From a virus, in the IMG/VR virus record IMGVR_UViG_3300021960_006627, positions 1-64,000 of that record: a stretch of 64,000 bases of DNA, one strand, 5' to 3'. The translations under genes and the position numbers were made by a program. The notes under the pieces were generated by a model. It had not been told where the DNA came from and made no database searches. It worked only from the letters and a program-made list of their open reading frames with translations. Shown here piece after piece: positions 1-10,167 of this stretch. How positions within the stretch are numbered: the first letter of the stretch is position 1; each line of letters starts with the position of its first letter.

Positions 1-2687
1 CAGGATTATATGATCCAAGTGGTTATGCTCCTGATTGGAATACAGATCCAGAGAAAGCGGCAGTGGCATACACAGAATACACTTACTTGGTAAACTGGTC
101 AATGTGGGATATGAGTGTATACTGGGATGGCGGCTCCCTTAGTCCTGAATGGGATGATAGTTTAAAGACCCCAGCAGGTATGTTGGCAAATAACCCATTA
201 GGTTATGCATTGTTCAATACATACTTTGCTCCAGTGTTAAGCAAACCAGATTTTGCCACAATAGAAAGTATCTTTGGCGAAAATGACACAGGCGTGTCAG
301 GATATGTTGTTGATGCATTAGTAGGCGGATCACCAGCAGTACCAGCAGTTGGGGATAGTTCTCTTATAACTAATCGAAACGCAGCAATGCCAACATTTAT
401 TGGTGATGGTTCAACGAATACAATTGAAATAGGACAATATATTTCACTTAATAACGGTGATACTTTAATATTTAGACCTCAGGAAAGTGACGGCAGTGTT
501 ACGATTACTGACCCTAATATTATAGACAGTCAAATTAGTGGTGGTACATTATCTGCAATGGGTGGAGCATATGTAACTGCAACAGGATTACCTGCAGAAG
601 AAATTAAAATAGATGGCGGTATCTTTGTAGATAAGGATCAAGTACCAGCACCCGAAGAAAACGTTCCAGGACAAATCCTTGACAGCCTAAGCATAAAAGT
701 TTTCCATTCAACTTCGAGCGGAGCAGCACCTATTCAAAGCAAAGTTTTAGTAGGTGACGATTCAACAGCAACTTACAGCATTGGTCAGAAAGTAATTGAA
801 AGCAAGAATGTAATAGTTTATGTTGATGGTATCAAGAAGGAACAAGGAACTGCTAATGATGAATATTTCGTTGATATTATTAATAGCACAATTACTCTTA
901 ATACCACTCCTAGCGCAGGAAGCAAGATAGAAATTATTTCAATTGGAATAGGTGGTGTTGCTATACTAGATTATCAAGAATTTATAGCAGACGGTGAAAC
1001 AAGTTTCTTCCTTACGAATGCTAATTTTGCAGACAGCTCAACGATATTTGCAACTATCGATGGAGTTGAAACAGATGCAGGATTTGTTAATAGCACTGAT
1101 ATTGTAGATACCACTGACAGAACACTAGTTCAGTTTGGTACAGTACCTGCAAAGGATAAAATTATAAAAATAATTGTGATGGGAACTGCTGAAGATGTTG
1201 ATAGTACAAGCATACCTATTGTAAGAATAAACCAACAGTCATTATTATTTGACGGAAGCAGTAGATTACTTGATCTAGATAATTTTGTTAATTTAACAAG
1301 AGCCAACGCAGCATCCGCTGTTATAGTTGAAGTTGATGGTGTAAAACTCAAAGGAGTAGATACCACTTTTGCAATTTATGACGGTACAACAAATAAATTT
1401 ATTTTAGGAGTAGATCCTGAAGAAGCACCTGGCGCAATTTTGACTTCAAACATAGAAGTGTATGTTAATGATGTTCAGCAAGAATTTATTAATGATTATG
1501 TTTATAATGGTACAACAAAAGAATTAGAAATTGTTGCTCCACTCACAACAGGCGATGAAATAAAAATAATAAATGATTTAAGATCTGAATACACGGTCAG
1601 CGGAAATTCATTAACAATTAAAGGTTCGGTGTCAATGACAGAAGGATCAACTATTGACGTTACATGGTTTAGCGAGTATCCTTCCATGGGAATAGTAACT
1701 GATAGATTTACGGGAGGTAAGGTAAATTATAAACTTCCATTTGCTCCATTGGCAACCAGTTATGTTTGGGTTTATAAAAATGGTATCAGATTAATTTCTG
1801 ACATTGATTACAGCGTTTCGTTACCAAGAGGAGTTGTTTATCTCACAGATGCAACTACTGAGTCTGATATTATAACAATTACAATATATGGAACTGATGT
1901 ATTTAGATTGCCAGTAGGATACGAAGTAAGCAAGGATATGCTAAACGTTTATCATTTCAATAGATTTAATTACAATAATGAAGTAAGATTATTAACTAAC
2001 CTTAACTATTATGATCAAAGCATTACAGTTACAAATGCTTCCACACTGGCTGTACCATTACCAGAAAGAAATGTTCCAGGTGCAGTAATGATCAATAATG
2101 AAAGAATAGAATATCTAGAAAAGAATGGTAATGTCTTAAGCAAACTGAGAAGAGGAACACAGGGTACAGCAATTAAGGAAACACATTCTGCTAATGATTT
2201 AGTAGTTGATGTAAGCATAGCAGAACAACTTCCTTACACCGAGTCACAGGAAAGACTGGACTATGTGAGTGATGGTAGTAGTTTATTGATTGGCCCATTG
2301 AATTTTGTACCATCACAGACTGAAGATCCTAACTGGTATTCAGAGACAATACCGTCGGAATTTAACAGATGTGATACAATAGAAGTATTTGCTGGTGGAA
2401 AGAGACTTAGAAAAACATCATTAACAGTATTTGATGAAACTCTAGGAGCAACTAGCCCAGCAGGTGATAAACAACTAGAAGCGGAATTTGCAGTTGATGG
2501 AGTTAATCCTTATGTAAGATTAAGTCAATCATTGCCTGCAGGAACTAGAATAACGATAATTAAAAGGGTAGGAAATACTTGGTACGACAGGGGTACAAAT
2601 ACCGCTACATCAGGCGTTACATTGCTTGATAACGCTACTCCAATCAGTCAATTCATTGCTGCTAAGAGTACCGGATTGCCTGAATAA
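1..2687 (+). CDS. Large virion surface/tail-fibre-like protein, 5'-truncated by window edge
   Basis: The reading frame is open from base 3, so the gene begins upstream of the window; about 894 residues are visible. The protein is built of repeated beta-rich units of about 80-100 residues of the type 'V-Y-V-D-G-x-K ... D-Y ... I-x-L ... P-x-A-G-x-x-I-x-I', resembling repeat domains of phage tail fibres. Near residue 700 it carries a segment with an N-x-E-R-I-E-Y core followed by L-R-R-G-T-Q-G-T-A and a histidine, a signature often seen in structural proteins of marine T4-like phages. There are no enzyme motifs. It heads the plus-strand fibre cluster, and its stop codon lies inside a late-promoter-like box. 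A virion structural role is inferred from composition and position; the exact part of the tail is unknown. Confidence 0.75.
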   Translation, partial: GLYDPSGYAPDWNTDPEKAAVAYTEYTYLVNWSMWDMSVYWDGGSLSPEWDDSLKTPAGMLANNPLGYALFNTYFAPVLSKPDFATIESIFGENDTGVSGYVVDALVGGSPAVPAVGDSSLITNRNAAMPTFIGDGSTNTIEIGQYISLNNGDTLIFRPQESDGSVTITDPNIIDSQISGGTLSAMGGAYVTATGLPAEEIKIDGGIFVDKDQVPAPEENVPGQILDSLSIKVFHSTSSGAAPIQSKVLVGDDSTATYSIGQKVIESKNVIVYVDGIKKEQGTANDEYFVDIINSTITLNTTPSAGSKIEIISIGIGGVAILDYQEFIADGETSFFLTNANFADSSTIFATIDGVETDAGFVNSTDIVDTTDRTLVQFGTVPAKDKIIKIIVMGTAEDVDSTSIPIVRINQQSLLFDGSSRLLDLDNFVNLTRANAASAVIVEVDGVKLKGVDTTFAIYDGTTNKFILGVDPEEAPGAILTSNIEVYVNDVQQEFINDYVYNGTTKELEIVAPLTTGDEIKIINDLRSEYTVSGNSLTIKGSVSMTEGSTIDVTWFSEYPSMGIVTDRFTGGKVNYKLPFAPLATSYVWVYKNGIRLISDIDYSVSLPRGVVYLTDATTESDIITITIYGTDVFRLPVGYEVSKDMLNVYHFNRFNYNNEVRLLTNLNYYDQSITVTNASTLAVPLPERNVPGAVMINNERIEYLEKNGNVLSKLRRGTQGTAIKETHSANDLVVDVSIAEQLPYTESQERLDYVSDGSSLLIGPLNFVPSQTEDPNWYSETIPSEFNRCDTIEVFAGGKRLRKTSLTVFDETLGATSPAGDKQLEAEFAVDGVNPYVRLSQSLPAGTRITIIKRVGNTWYDRGTNTATSGVTLLDNATPISQFIAAKSTGLPE

Positions 2688-2691
2688 ATAC
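2683..2691 (+). promoter_or_regulatory. Late-promoter-like box AATAAATAC
   Basis: It matches the T4-type late promoter (TATAAATA) except at the first base. It overlaps the stop codon of the preceding gene and lies four bases before an ATG at 2695. It could drive the 2713 gene or give a leaderless mRNA from 2695. Confidence 0.4.
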
Positions 2692-2712
2692 AGTATGGAA
2701 ACCAAAGAGAAT

Positions 2713-3357
2713 ATGATGCCAAACACTGATAAAAACAACACAGATAAACCTGCTGTAAATGAGACCGGTGGTTTTCATTTCGAAGGTCATATCAAGATAT
2801 TTGACCCTGAAACTGGTGAAGTTTTCCAGGACAAAAGAAACGCTATACACTATGAAAACATGAGTATTGCTATGGTTAATAGTTTAAGTAACCAAGGGCT
2901 AGGTACTGTGTATTCCATGGTATTTGGAAGTGGGGGAACAACAGTTGATCCTACGGGTTTAATTACATATCTAACCCCAAACACTGTAGGAACAAATTCA
3001 AGTTTATATAACCAAACATACTCTAAGGTTGTAGATCAAAATGCTGTTGCAAACGTTGATCCGGTGAGAAATAAAATGGAAATTAGACATGTAAGTGGCG
3101 CAACATACAGTGATATAGTTATTACATGCTTATTAGATTATGGTGAGCCAGATGGCCAACAAGCATTTGACAATTCAGTCAATATGGACGATAACTTTGT
3201 GTTTGATGAATTAGGATTGAAATCATACAATCCAGATGGTGAGGGCAAGTTGCTTACACACGTTGTATTCCATCCAGTTCAAAAGTCTCTTAATAGATTA
3301 CTACAGATTGATTACACTATAAGAGTGCAAAGTTTAACAGGTTTTACTGAGGTATAA
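2713..3357 (+). CDS. Putative virion structural protein in tail-fibre cluster
   Basis: A protein of about 214 residues that I do not recognise by family. It starts with a hydrophilic Asn/Asp/Lys-rich stretch and continues as a beta-rich globular domain with phrases such as H-F-E-G-H-I-K-I and V-F-Q-D-K-R-N-A-I-H, typical of baseplate or fibre-attachment proteins. Tandem ATGs at 2713 and 2716 have a weak AAGAG upstream. An ATG at 2695 is also in frame, but it would lie before the transcript start expected from the AATAAATAC box unless the message is leaderless. It sits between the large fibre-like gene and the first collar-domain fibre, with only three bases before the next ATG, so co-expression with the fibres is likely. 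Function inferred from position. Confidence 0.6.
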   Translation: MMPNTDKNNTDKPAVNETGGFHFEGHIKIFDPETGEVFQDKRNAIHYENMSIAMVNSLSNQGLGTVYSMVFGSGGTTVDPTGLITYLTPNTVGTNSSLYNQTYSKVVDQNAVANVDPVRNKMEIRHVSGATYSDIVITCLLDYGEPDGQQAFDNSVNMDDNFVFDELGLKSYNPDGEGKLLTHVVFHPVQKSLNRLLQIDYTIRVQSLTGFTEV

Positions 3358-3360
3358 TAG

Positions 3361-5508
3361 ATGCCATATATTGTAAATTTTACAGATAGAGAAAATAAGA
3401 CGCCAATTACGGTATTTGATAATACTTCCAGTCAGGATACAAGTTTAACTTTTCCAGGAAGAAACGTAACAGGTTACGGTCAGATTATTGCGGAAAATTT
3501 CCTAGCAATTTTAGAAAACTTTGCAAGTGCATCAGAGCCTGTTAATCCGGTTGAAGGACAACTTTGGTATGATACAGAAAATAATGTATTACAGTTATGG
3601 GACAACACAAATTGGAAAGCCGCATCAAATATTCAAAAATCACCAGTTGAACCAAGCGTTGATAATTCAAAGGTTGGCGAACTATGGGTAGATACAACAA
3701 ATCAACAGTTAAGAATTTATACAGGCACAAGATGGTTACTTGTGGGACCTAGCGAAAGTTCGATAGATGGTTTAAGATACGGTCCAGCAGTAGAAAGAAT
3801 TACAGACAGTGATAACAATACGAGAAACATATTAATACTTTATATTGCTGATCAACCTGTCGCAATTGTATCCAAGGATTCATTTACACCCAAGATTGAT
3901 ATTATTGGGTTTGATACTATTAAATCAGGAATCAATATTGCCATACCTGCCAATGACACTGAGATTGCAGCGTTTGCGAGTATTTTCGAAGGAGGTAATC
4001 TTCCTAAGATTATTGGAACAGCATCAGATGCTGATGCGCTAAATGTTGGTGGTACAACTGTTGCAGCAGGAAAATTTTTAAGATCAGATCAAATCAACAC
4101 AACTGAATTTGGATTTAACGTTAGAAATAATTCCGGATTAACCGTTGGTGCAGATGGTAACTTCAATCTATCAACATCGACCACTTCTGCAAAAATTTAT
4201 AACTCAACCTCAGGTAGTTCCATTGATTTACAAACAAATAGAAATGGCATTCCTAGTACGATATTAAGAGTAGTTGATAACAAGATAGGAATAAACGTTG
4301 CTGATCCAGATACAGCGTTAGAAGTAGATGGTGACATAAGCCTATCCGGTCAAATCATAATTAATAATACAAATGAATCGATCAATTTACAGACTGGTAG
4401 TTTTATTACCACTGGTGGTGCAGCAATAACTAAAAATTTAAAAGTAGGTACAACTTTAGATGTTGCTGGAGCAACACAACTACGAGATACATATCCAGCC
4501 GTTTCTGATGTAAGCGATCTAGGAAGTACATCCAATAGATGGAAGAATGTTTATGCTGCCAAAATTATTGCTGATGAAATTGAAGGAACTATTAATGGTA
4601 ATATCACAGGTAATGCTAACACAGCAACAAACCTTAAAAATGTAACAAGTTTTTCACTGGCAGGAGACGTAATTTCTCCGGCAGTAAGATTTGATGGTCA
4701 GGTTGATGGATTATCAAAAGTTTTTAACACAGAACTTACAGCCAACATTATTAAAAACAAAGATGAACCAACTCCTAATGAGTCTGAATCAAACGATTTT
4801 GTTTTAGTATATAGAGCATCTGCTGAAACAGGTGGGTCGTCAGGCCTATTAAAACAAACAAGAAACACATTTATTGCAGATCTTGGAGTTCCGATAGGAG
4901 CAATAATGCCATATGCAGGTTCAAATCTTCCAGAAGGATATTTGTTATGCGATGGCGGCGAAGTTGAAAGAGCAAAATTTCCTCAACTGTATGATGTAAT
5001 AGGTACAACATACAATGGTTTAGCAGCACTAAATGGATTTGGAACATTTAGATTGCCTGACTTGAGAGGTCGATTTGCTCTTGGTAGGCATAACATGGAT
5101 AATAATATTTCGGTTCCTACAGCAGCAGGAGGATTTGTTGATAATGGTGGCGGAACACCGGTTCCTGCTAGAGTTGAAGGTACAGAAGCAGAAACACTTG
5201 CAGCAACTAGTGGATCAAGTTCGGTTTCATTGACACTGGGAAATATTCCGGAACACACACATGATATGACTGCTAATGGTATTCAGTACAGTGCAGTTAG
5301 AATTGATACAGCAATTAGTCCTCCAGGTGTAACTGGCTCAGGACCAACTGCTCCTGGACAAGCACAGTATCTACAGGATTCAGGCGGAGTAAAAAAACCA
5401 AGTGCAGACTTTACTCTTGGAAGTCCTGTTGGTATAATGAATCCATACCAAACATTAAATTATATAATTAGATCTGGACCACCAGCATTTGAAACAATAG
5501 GATTATAA
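3361..5508 (+). CDS. Tail fibre protein with C-terminal tail-collar domain (fibre paralog A)
   Basis: A 715-residue fibre. Residues 1-130 form the module shared by four proteins in this cluster (N-terminal motif, G-Y-G-Q-I-x-x-E-N-F-L-x-x-L-E-N-F, then two G-Q/E-L-W-Y/V-D-T repeats). The centre is a low-complexity shaft rich in Gly, Asn, Thr and Ser with trimeric-fibre-like repeats. About residues 515-570 match a phage tail-collar domain: P-I-G-A-I-M-P-Y-A-G, then G-Y-L-L-C-D-G and L-P-D-L-R-G-R-F-A-L-G. The tip domain is probably the receptor-contacting part. The gene is three bases after the previous stop and one base before the next start, so it is part of a fibre operon. It differs from the other three paralogs in having the collar tip. 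Confidence 0.85.
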   Translation: MPYIVNFTDRENKTPITVFDNTSSQDTSLTFPGRNVTGYGQIIAENFLAILENFASASEPVNPVEGQLWYDTENNVLQLWDNTNWKAASNIQKSPVEPSVDNSKVGELWVDTTNQQLRIYTGTRWLLVGPSESSIDGLRYGPAVERITDSDNNTRNILILYIADQPVAIVSKDSFTPKIDIIGFDTIKSGINIAIPANDTEIAAFASIFEGGNLPKIIGTASDADALNVGGTTVAAGKFLRSDQINTTEFGFNVRNNSGLTVGADGNFNLSTSTTSAKIYNSTSGSSIDLQTNRNGIPSTILRVVDNKIGINVADPDTALEVDGDISLSGQIIINNTNESINLQTGSFITTGGAAITKNLKVGTTLDVAGATQLRDTYPAVSDVSDLGSTSNRWKNVYAAKIIADEIEGTINGNITGNANTATNLKNVTSFSLAGDVISPAVRFDGQVDGLSKVFNTELTANIIKNKDEPTPNESESNDFVLVYRASAETGGSSGLLKQTRNTFIADLGVPIGAIMPYAGSNLPEGYLLCDGGEVERAKFPQLYDVIGTTYNGLAALNGFGTFRLPDLRGRFALGRHNMDNNISVPTAAGGFVDNGGGTPVPARVEGTEAETLAATSGSSSVSLTLGNIPEHTHDMTANGIQYSAVRIDTAISPPGVTGSGPTAPGQAQYLQDSGGVKKPSADFTLGSPVGIMNPYQTLNYIIRSGPPAFETIGL

Positions 5509-5509
5509 G

Positions 5510-7396
5510 ATGGCATATCAAATTAATAAAACAGACGGAACTATTGTAGCAACTGTTGCTGACGGTCAGATTGATAACGTATCGACTGATATCACGCTCA
5601 TAGGTAAAAACTATAGTGGATTCGGTGAAGCACTAAATGAAAATTTTATTAAATTATTAGAAAATTTTTCAGGAACTGGCATTCCTGAGCATCCTATTAG
5701 AGGACAGATTTGGTTTGATGCAAATGAATTAAAATTAAAAGTTTATTCTGGTACAGCATTTGTACCTGTTAGTTCTGCAACTATTTCAAATACACAACCA
5801 TCAACACTAGGTGTTGGGGATTTATGGTTTAATGATTCTGCCAAACAGTTATACTTCTTTGATGGAACAAACACAATTCTTCTTGGTCCTGATTATTCAG
5901 AATCACAAGGATTGAGCGGACTTAGAGTATCAAGCATATTAGATTCACTAAACCAAACACGTGTTATTACTTTATTATATAATAACGGTGTCCTATTAGG
6001 AATTTTTGCAAAGGATTCATTTACTCCCAAGAATGCAATAGAAGGATTCAGCGGAAGCATAGCGCCTGGTTTCAACCAGGGAACGCTGTCCGGAATGAAA
6101 TTTGATGTAACATGTACGAACTCCGAACAACTTGGTGGTGCAATTGCAACACAATATGTTAGAAAGGACACTGCTAATAACCTGAGTAACACACTTAGAA
6201 TTGAAAGTGATCTTGGTCTCGTTGTTGGTACTGCTGGTCAGGCAAACTTAACTGTTGATAATGGTAACGTAAAATTATCCAACAGTGCCACGGACAAACA
6301 ATTAATTATTGATGTGCGTAAAGGGATTACGCAGGAACAAGCGATAGTTATCAATGCCTCTACTAGAACTATAGGAATGTATGAAGCATTTTCAAATAGC
6401 CAAATAAACGTTGGCGGCGGCATGGAAGTTAATGGAAATGTTACAATCAAGGGTAGCCTTATTATCAACGATGGTGACATATCTGTAATTAGGGAAACTG
6501 AACTTGCCGTAGAAGACAAATACATTACGCTGGCACAGACTGGAGACAGTGGATCAAATTCAGATTCAATAGCAGATGGTGGTGGCCTTATTCTAAAAGG
6601 AACCACTGACCACGTGTTAATGTGGAGTGAAAATGGTCTAGGAGGAACACCAGAGTATCCAGAACTTGCTGCACAGGCTTGGACTTCCTCAGAACACATA
6701 AACCTAGCAAGCGGAAAAGAATTTAAAATTAACGGTGTAACGGTTATAAGTGGTAATTCATTAGGACCAGGTATTACTAGTATTCCGGGTGTTACTAGTT
6801 TTGGTACTCAGAATGTAATTAACATAGGTCCTGGACTTCCACCAACTGCTGAATTAAAGATAGAATCAGATAGCGGAAGTGGTAATCCAAGAATAACAAC
6901 ACTAAGCGGTAACCTGGATCTTGAACTGGCACCAAACGGAACGGGAAATGTTTCGCTGATAGGATCACCAAAGATAACTGGTATGGCAGATCCTACTGAT
7001 GCACAGGATGCTTCCACCAAGGAATACGTGGATGATACCGTTGAAAGAAGAAACCTTGCATTCTCGATGGATCTATCGGATGGTAAGCCGAACAGTTATA
7101 TTGCAAATACAATTCTAGCAGATCTAGCACCAGTTGCTGAATACAGAGACGGAACAATTGCAAGAATACTATGTACCGTTATAAACATTTCGACCACTTC
7201 ATTGGATATTAATCCTTTGATTAGTCAGAGTACCGCAACATTTAATACGCCTACTGGTACTGCACCCGCTGTAACAAACGTTGCGATTAGCACTGCAACA
7301 GTTTCAGCACCGAGCGTAACAACAACAAGAATTCTAAAGACTTTCCAATTGTTATCGAGCACTTGGACTTTTATTTCGGAAACGGTATTACCATAG
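5510..7396 (+). CDS. Tail fibre protein (fibre paralog B)
   Basis: A 628-residue fibre with the common N-terminal module: M-A-Y-Q-I-N-K-T-D-G-T, then G-F-G-E-A-L-N-E-N-F-x-K-L-L-E-N-F, then G-Q-I-W-F-D and G-D-L-W-F-N-D repeats, ending at L-L-G-P-D. The middle is a glycine- and asparagine-rich shaft. A late segment (L-E-L-A-P-N-G-T-G-N-V, then D-P-T-D-A-Q-D-A-S-T-K-E-Y-V-D) resembles the common shaft-to-tip linker of phage fibres, in which a short helical coiled coil follows an A-x-x-K-x-Y-V-D motif. The C-terminal 100 residues are unlike the collar domain of paralog A and probably form a different tip. It begins one base after the previous gene ends. Confidence 0.8.
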   Translation: MAYQINKTDGTIVATVADGQIDNVSTDITLIGKNYSGFGEALNENFIKLLENFSGTGIPEHPIRGQIWFDANELKLKVYSGTAFVPVSSATISNTQPSTLGVGDLWFNDSAKQLYFFDGTNTILLGPDYSESQGLSGLRVSSILDSLNQTRVITLLYNNGVLLGIFAKDSFTPKNAIEGFSGSIAPGFNQGTLSGMKFDVTCTNSEQLGGAIATQYVRKDTANNLSNTLRIESDLGLVVGTAGQANLTVDNGNVKLSNSATDKQLIIDVRKGITQEQAIVINASTRTIGMYEAFSNSQINVGGGMEVNGNVTIKGSLIINDGDISVIRETELAVEDKYITLAQTGDSGSNSDSIADGGGLILKGTTDHVLMWSENGLGGTPEYPELAAQAWTSSEHINLASGKEFKINGVTVISGNSLGPGITSIPGVTSFGTQNVINIGPGLPPTAELKIESDSGSGNPRITTLSGNLDLELAPNGTGNVSLIGSPKITGMADPTDAQDASTKEYVDDTVERRNLAFSMDLSDGKPNSYIANTILADLAPVAEYRDGTIARILCTVINISTTSLDINPLISQSTATFNTPTGTAPAVTNVAISTATVSAPSVTTTRILKTFQLLSSTWTFISETVLP

Positions 7397-7417
7397 GAAG
7401 GATTAGGAGCGTAAAGT

Positions 7418-9667
7418 ATGGCATATATTATAAACAAGAGTGATGGAACCCAACTAGTAAGCCTAGAGGATGCCAGTCTCGATACCACTACTAGCCTTAC
7501 GCTGGTAGGTAGAAATTACATTGGTTACGGTGAAATTCAAAACGAAAACTTCCTATACCTCCTCGAAAATTTTGCAAACAATACCGCTCCGCTAAGACCC
7601 ATTGCAGGACAGTTATGGTTTGACACGGGATCAAGCGTTCTCAAGAGCTACGACGGAACCAAATGGATAGAAGTTGGTGCGTCTGCCATGAGTGCAACGC
7701 CACCAGTTGATCCACAGTTGGGAGGATTTTGGTTCAAGACCCCTTCAAACACTCTTCATGTTTGGGATGGAACACAGTGGGTGTTCATAGGACCAGAAAC
7801 AGCAGAAGGATTTGGAATTACCAGAGCACAGGCGGATACACTTTTATCAACCACGGGTTCTAGATATCCTGTAATTAAATTAATGGTAAATGGAGTTGCC
7901 ACTGCAATCATTAGTTCGGTAGGGTTCACCATAGATGCCAGCGAAGCAATAGCAGGATTTTCTGATCTAGCAGCAGGAATAACCCTAAGCACGTCACACA
8001 AGGCAAAGGGAAATTTAGAGGGTGTTGCGGACAGGGCAACCATACTAGACACAACAAGATTAATAAATGGTGTAGGATTCAACGGTAGCAGAGACATTAC
8101 CATTAAATCCAGCACAACAAGCAAGTTGATTGGTGGGGATTACATAGTCGGCAGTGATTTCGATGGAAGTACTGCGGAGACCTGGGCAGTTGATGCAACA
8201 GCAAACAACACGATCGGCAAGGTGGTAGCAAGAGATGCAAGCGGAAACTTTGCCGCAGGCACAATCACAGCAGATTTAGTGGGAGACGTTCAGGGTAACG
8301 TTACAGTCACAACTGGAAATAGCACATTTAATACGGTAACAGCAAATGCTTTCATAGGTGCAACGCTAAGTGGTAATTCAAACACCACGACCAAGTTAAG
8401 AACTCCAAGAAATATTAACGGAGTTGCATTTGATGGTACGGCAGACATTACGGTTACTGCTGATGCATTCACCCTTACTGGATCAGCACTGGCAAATAAC
8501 GTAACAACATCAGCACTTGAAAACGTTGGAACGCTAACCAATCTGGGTGTTGCTGGTAACATAACCATAAACAGTAATTTAATCATAAGCAATTCAAGCG
8601 GTGCAATAGTAACAGCAAACAGAACATTTGACATCAAGGCAAGTGATGGTACTGGTAGCACCACTCTTAAATTAATTTCACCGGATGTGTCATCATTGGC
8701 AGGTACCGGAGCAATAGGAGGATTGGTTCCTTCAACAACGCTTGGAGCGGATCTTGGTAAGAGCAATCTTAAGTTCAAGAATGCACATGCGGAAACATTC
8801 AATGGTGATCTAATTGGAAATGCCAGCACGGCAACACTGGCTGGAACTGCAACAAACATAGGTGGAGGCACTGGTGGTGATATTCCTTATCAAACCGCCG
8901 CTGGCGCAACTTCGTTGCTTCCTGCAGGAACCGCGGGGCAGGTTCTTCGAACCGGCGGACCTGGCAATCCACCGACTTGGGGAACAGTTACTTTTGCGAC
9001 ACTTAATGTTGGTGCATACCTAACAGGTTCTAATTACGATGGTATTGCAAACACTACCTTAAACGTCGATGCTGATACTGCAAATGCTGCCAACAAGGTA
9101 GTTGCTAGAGATGGTTCAGGAAATTTTGCAGCAGGAACAATTACAGCAAATCTTACAGGTAACGTTACAGGTAATACGAATGGTACTCATACTGGAAATG
9201 TTGTTGGAAATGTAACAGGAAATGTTGTAGGTGATCTTACAGGAACTGCTACTAATGCAACTAACGCTTCCTTGAGTACGACACAACCTGCAGGAACAAG
9301 CAACACAACGATTGCAACAACGGCATTTGTACAATCAGAAATTAATAGAAATGTTCCTAGAACGATGACGATATCAGGACCATTTCCAAATACAACATCA
9401 CCTGATCCTGAATACATTGATTTGATACAGGCATATATACCTGCTAATTCTGTTGCTTCAGGAACAACTTTTGAATTAATTATCAATCAATTATTTACGA
9501 GTTCGGTTAGTTCGTTTAGTGCGGCTAGATGGATTCTAGCATATAGATGGGCAACTGCGAGTGTAAGTACAAGCACAACACTTTATGAGAGCGGAGTTGA
9601 TTACATATTAACTTACAGCTCGAATGGTAGTGCTTGGTCATACACAGGGACTTGGAGAACGATTTAA
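7418..9667 (+). CDS. Tail fibre protein with G-N-V-T-G-N repeat shaft (fibre paralog C)
   Basis: A 749-residue fibre. Its N-terminal module is close to paralogs B and D (M-A-Y-I-I-N-K-S-D-G-T; G-Y-G-E-I-Q-N-E-N-F-L). The shaft holds many short imperfect repeats, strongest around residues 560-620, where G-N-V-T-G-N, G-T-H-T-G-N and G-N-V-V-G-N alternate, as in beta-helical fibre shafts. A-T-T-A-F-V-Q-S-E-I near residue 640 is a typical helical linker before the tip. A TAGGAG ribosome-binding site lies before the ATG. The stop TAA overlaps the ATG of the downstream oxygenase by one base, which suggests coupled translation of fibre and modifying enzyme. Confidence 0.82.
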   Translation: MAYIINKSDGTQLVSLEDASLDTTTSLTLVGRNYIGYGEIQNENFLYLLENFANNTAPLRPIAGQLWFDTGSSVLKSYDGTKWIEVGASAMSATPPVDPQLGGFWFKTPSNTLHVWDGTQWVFIGPETAEGFGITRAQADTLLSTTGSRYPVIKLMVNGVATAIISSVGFTIDASEAIAGFSDLAAGITLSTSHKAKGNLEGVADRATILDTTRLINGVGFNGSRDITIKSSTTSKLIGGDYIVGSDFDGSTAETWAVDATANNTIGKVVARDASGNFAAGTITADLVGDVQGNVTVTTGNSTFNTVTANAFIGATLSGNSNTTTKLRTPRNINGVAFDGTADITVTADAFTLTGSALANNVTTSALENVGTLTNLGVAGNITINSNLIISNSSGAIVTANRTFDIKASDGTGSTTLKLISPDVSSLAGTGAIGGLVPSTTLGADLGKSNLKFKNAHAETFNGDLIGNASTATLAGTATNIGGGTGGDIPYQTAAGATSLLPAGTAGQVLRTGGPGNPPTWGTVTFATLNVGAYLTGSNYDGIANTTLNVDADTANAANKVVARDGSGNFAAGTITANLTGNVTGNTNGTHTGNVVGNVTGNVVGDLTGTATNATNASLSTTQPAGTSNTTIATTAFVQSEINRNVPRTMTISGPFPNTTSPDPEYIDLIQAYIPANSVASGTTFELIINQLFTSSVSSFSAARWILAYRWATASVSTSTTLYESGVDYILTYSSNGSAWSYTGTWRTI

Positions 9668-10167
9668 TGAGTAAGGTATCATTGATACCTGACTATTGTA
9701 AAAATGTTAATGAAATAATTTCATTGGCAGAAAAATACGAGGACGAATTTTTCGTTCGAGCGCCGGGGGAAGAGTTTAATTTTGTAACTGCCTACGGTGA
9801 AAGTAGTTTGAAAAGCATGTTTCGTTGGAACATGCCAGAGGATTTGAAGGAATTGATTTACGAATCACTTCCTGAGGAAGATAAATCCTGCGATGGTTTC
9901 TGCATAAACAGATACGATCCAGGAGATTACTTGAAGAAGCACAGAGATAGTGCTGGGGGATATTGGAAATTTAAACTGATATTCCTAAGAGCAGATGCTC
10001 CGCACTTCAAGTGGTATGATGATAAAACGGAGATAGGATATTTGGTAGATGAAAAACCAGGAATGTTAATTGATATGCCGGTTAATCTACCACATGAGGT
10101 AACAAAAATAGGAAATAATGAAAGACCTAAGTTTAGTCTTGCATTAAGTTGGGGAAGAACACAATGA
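9667..10167 (+). CDS. 2-oxoglutarate/Fe(II)-dependent oxygenase (prolyl 4-hydroxylase-like)
   Basis: 166 residues. The facial triad of the 2OG-Fe(II) family is visible: His92-x-Asp94 in K-K-H-R-D-S, and His143 in L-P-H-E-V. Arg153 (N-E-R-P-K-F-S-L) is placed to bind the 2-oxoglutarate carboxylate. The family hydroxylates proteins, small molecules or nucleic acids with release of succinate and CO2; the substrate here is not shown by the sequence. The start is the ATG that overlaps the stop of the upstream fibre, and the stop overlaps the next ATG. Lying between fibre genes, it may hydroxylate a fibre residue, which is inference. An in-frame alternative start at 9634 lies inside the fibre gene and is less likely. 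Confidence 0.8.
   Translation: MSKVSLIPDYCKNVNEIISLAEKYEDEFFVRAPGEEFNFVTAYGESSLKSMFRWNMPEDLKELIYESLPEEDKSCDGFCINRYDPGDYLKKHRDSAGGYWKFKLIFLRADAPHFKWYDDKTEIGYLVDEKPGMLIDMPVNLPHEVTKIGNNERPKFSLALSWGRTQ

Noticed and set aside
6238-6699. Long minus-strand open frames inside the fibre genes
   Set aside because: They lie wholly opposite real fibre coding sequence, have no ribosome-binding sites, and their composition is a shadow of the Gly/Asn/Thr-rich plus frame.
9130-9240. Short direct repeats resembling a CRISPR array or minisatellite
   Set aside because: They are the codons of G-N-V-T-G-N and similar fibre-shaft repeats in frame, with no equal-length spacers.
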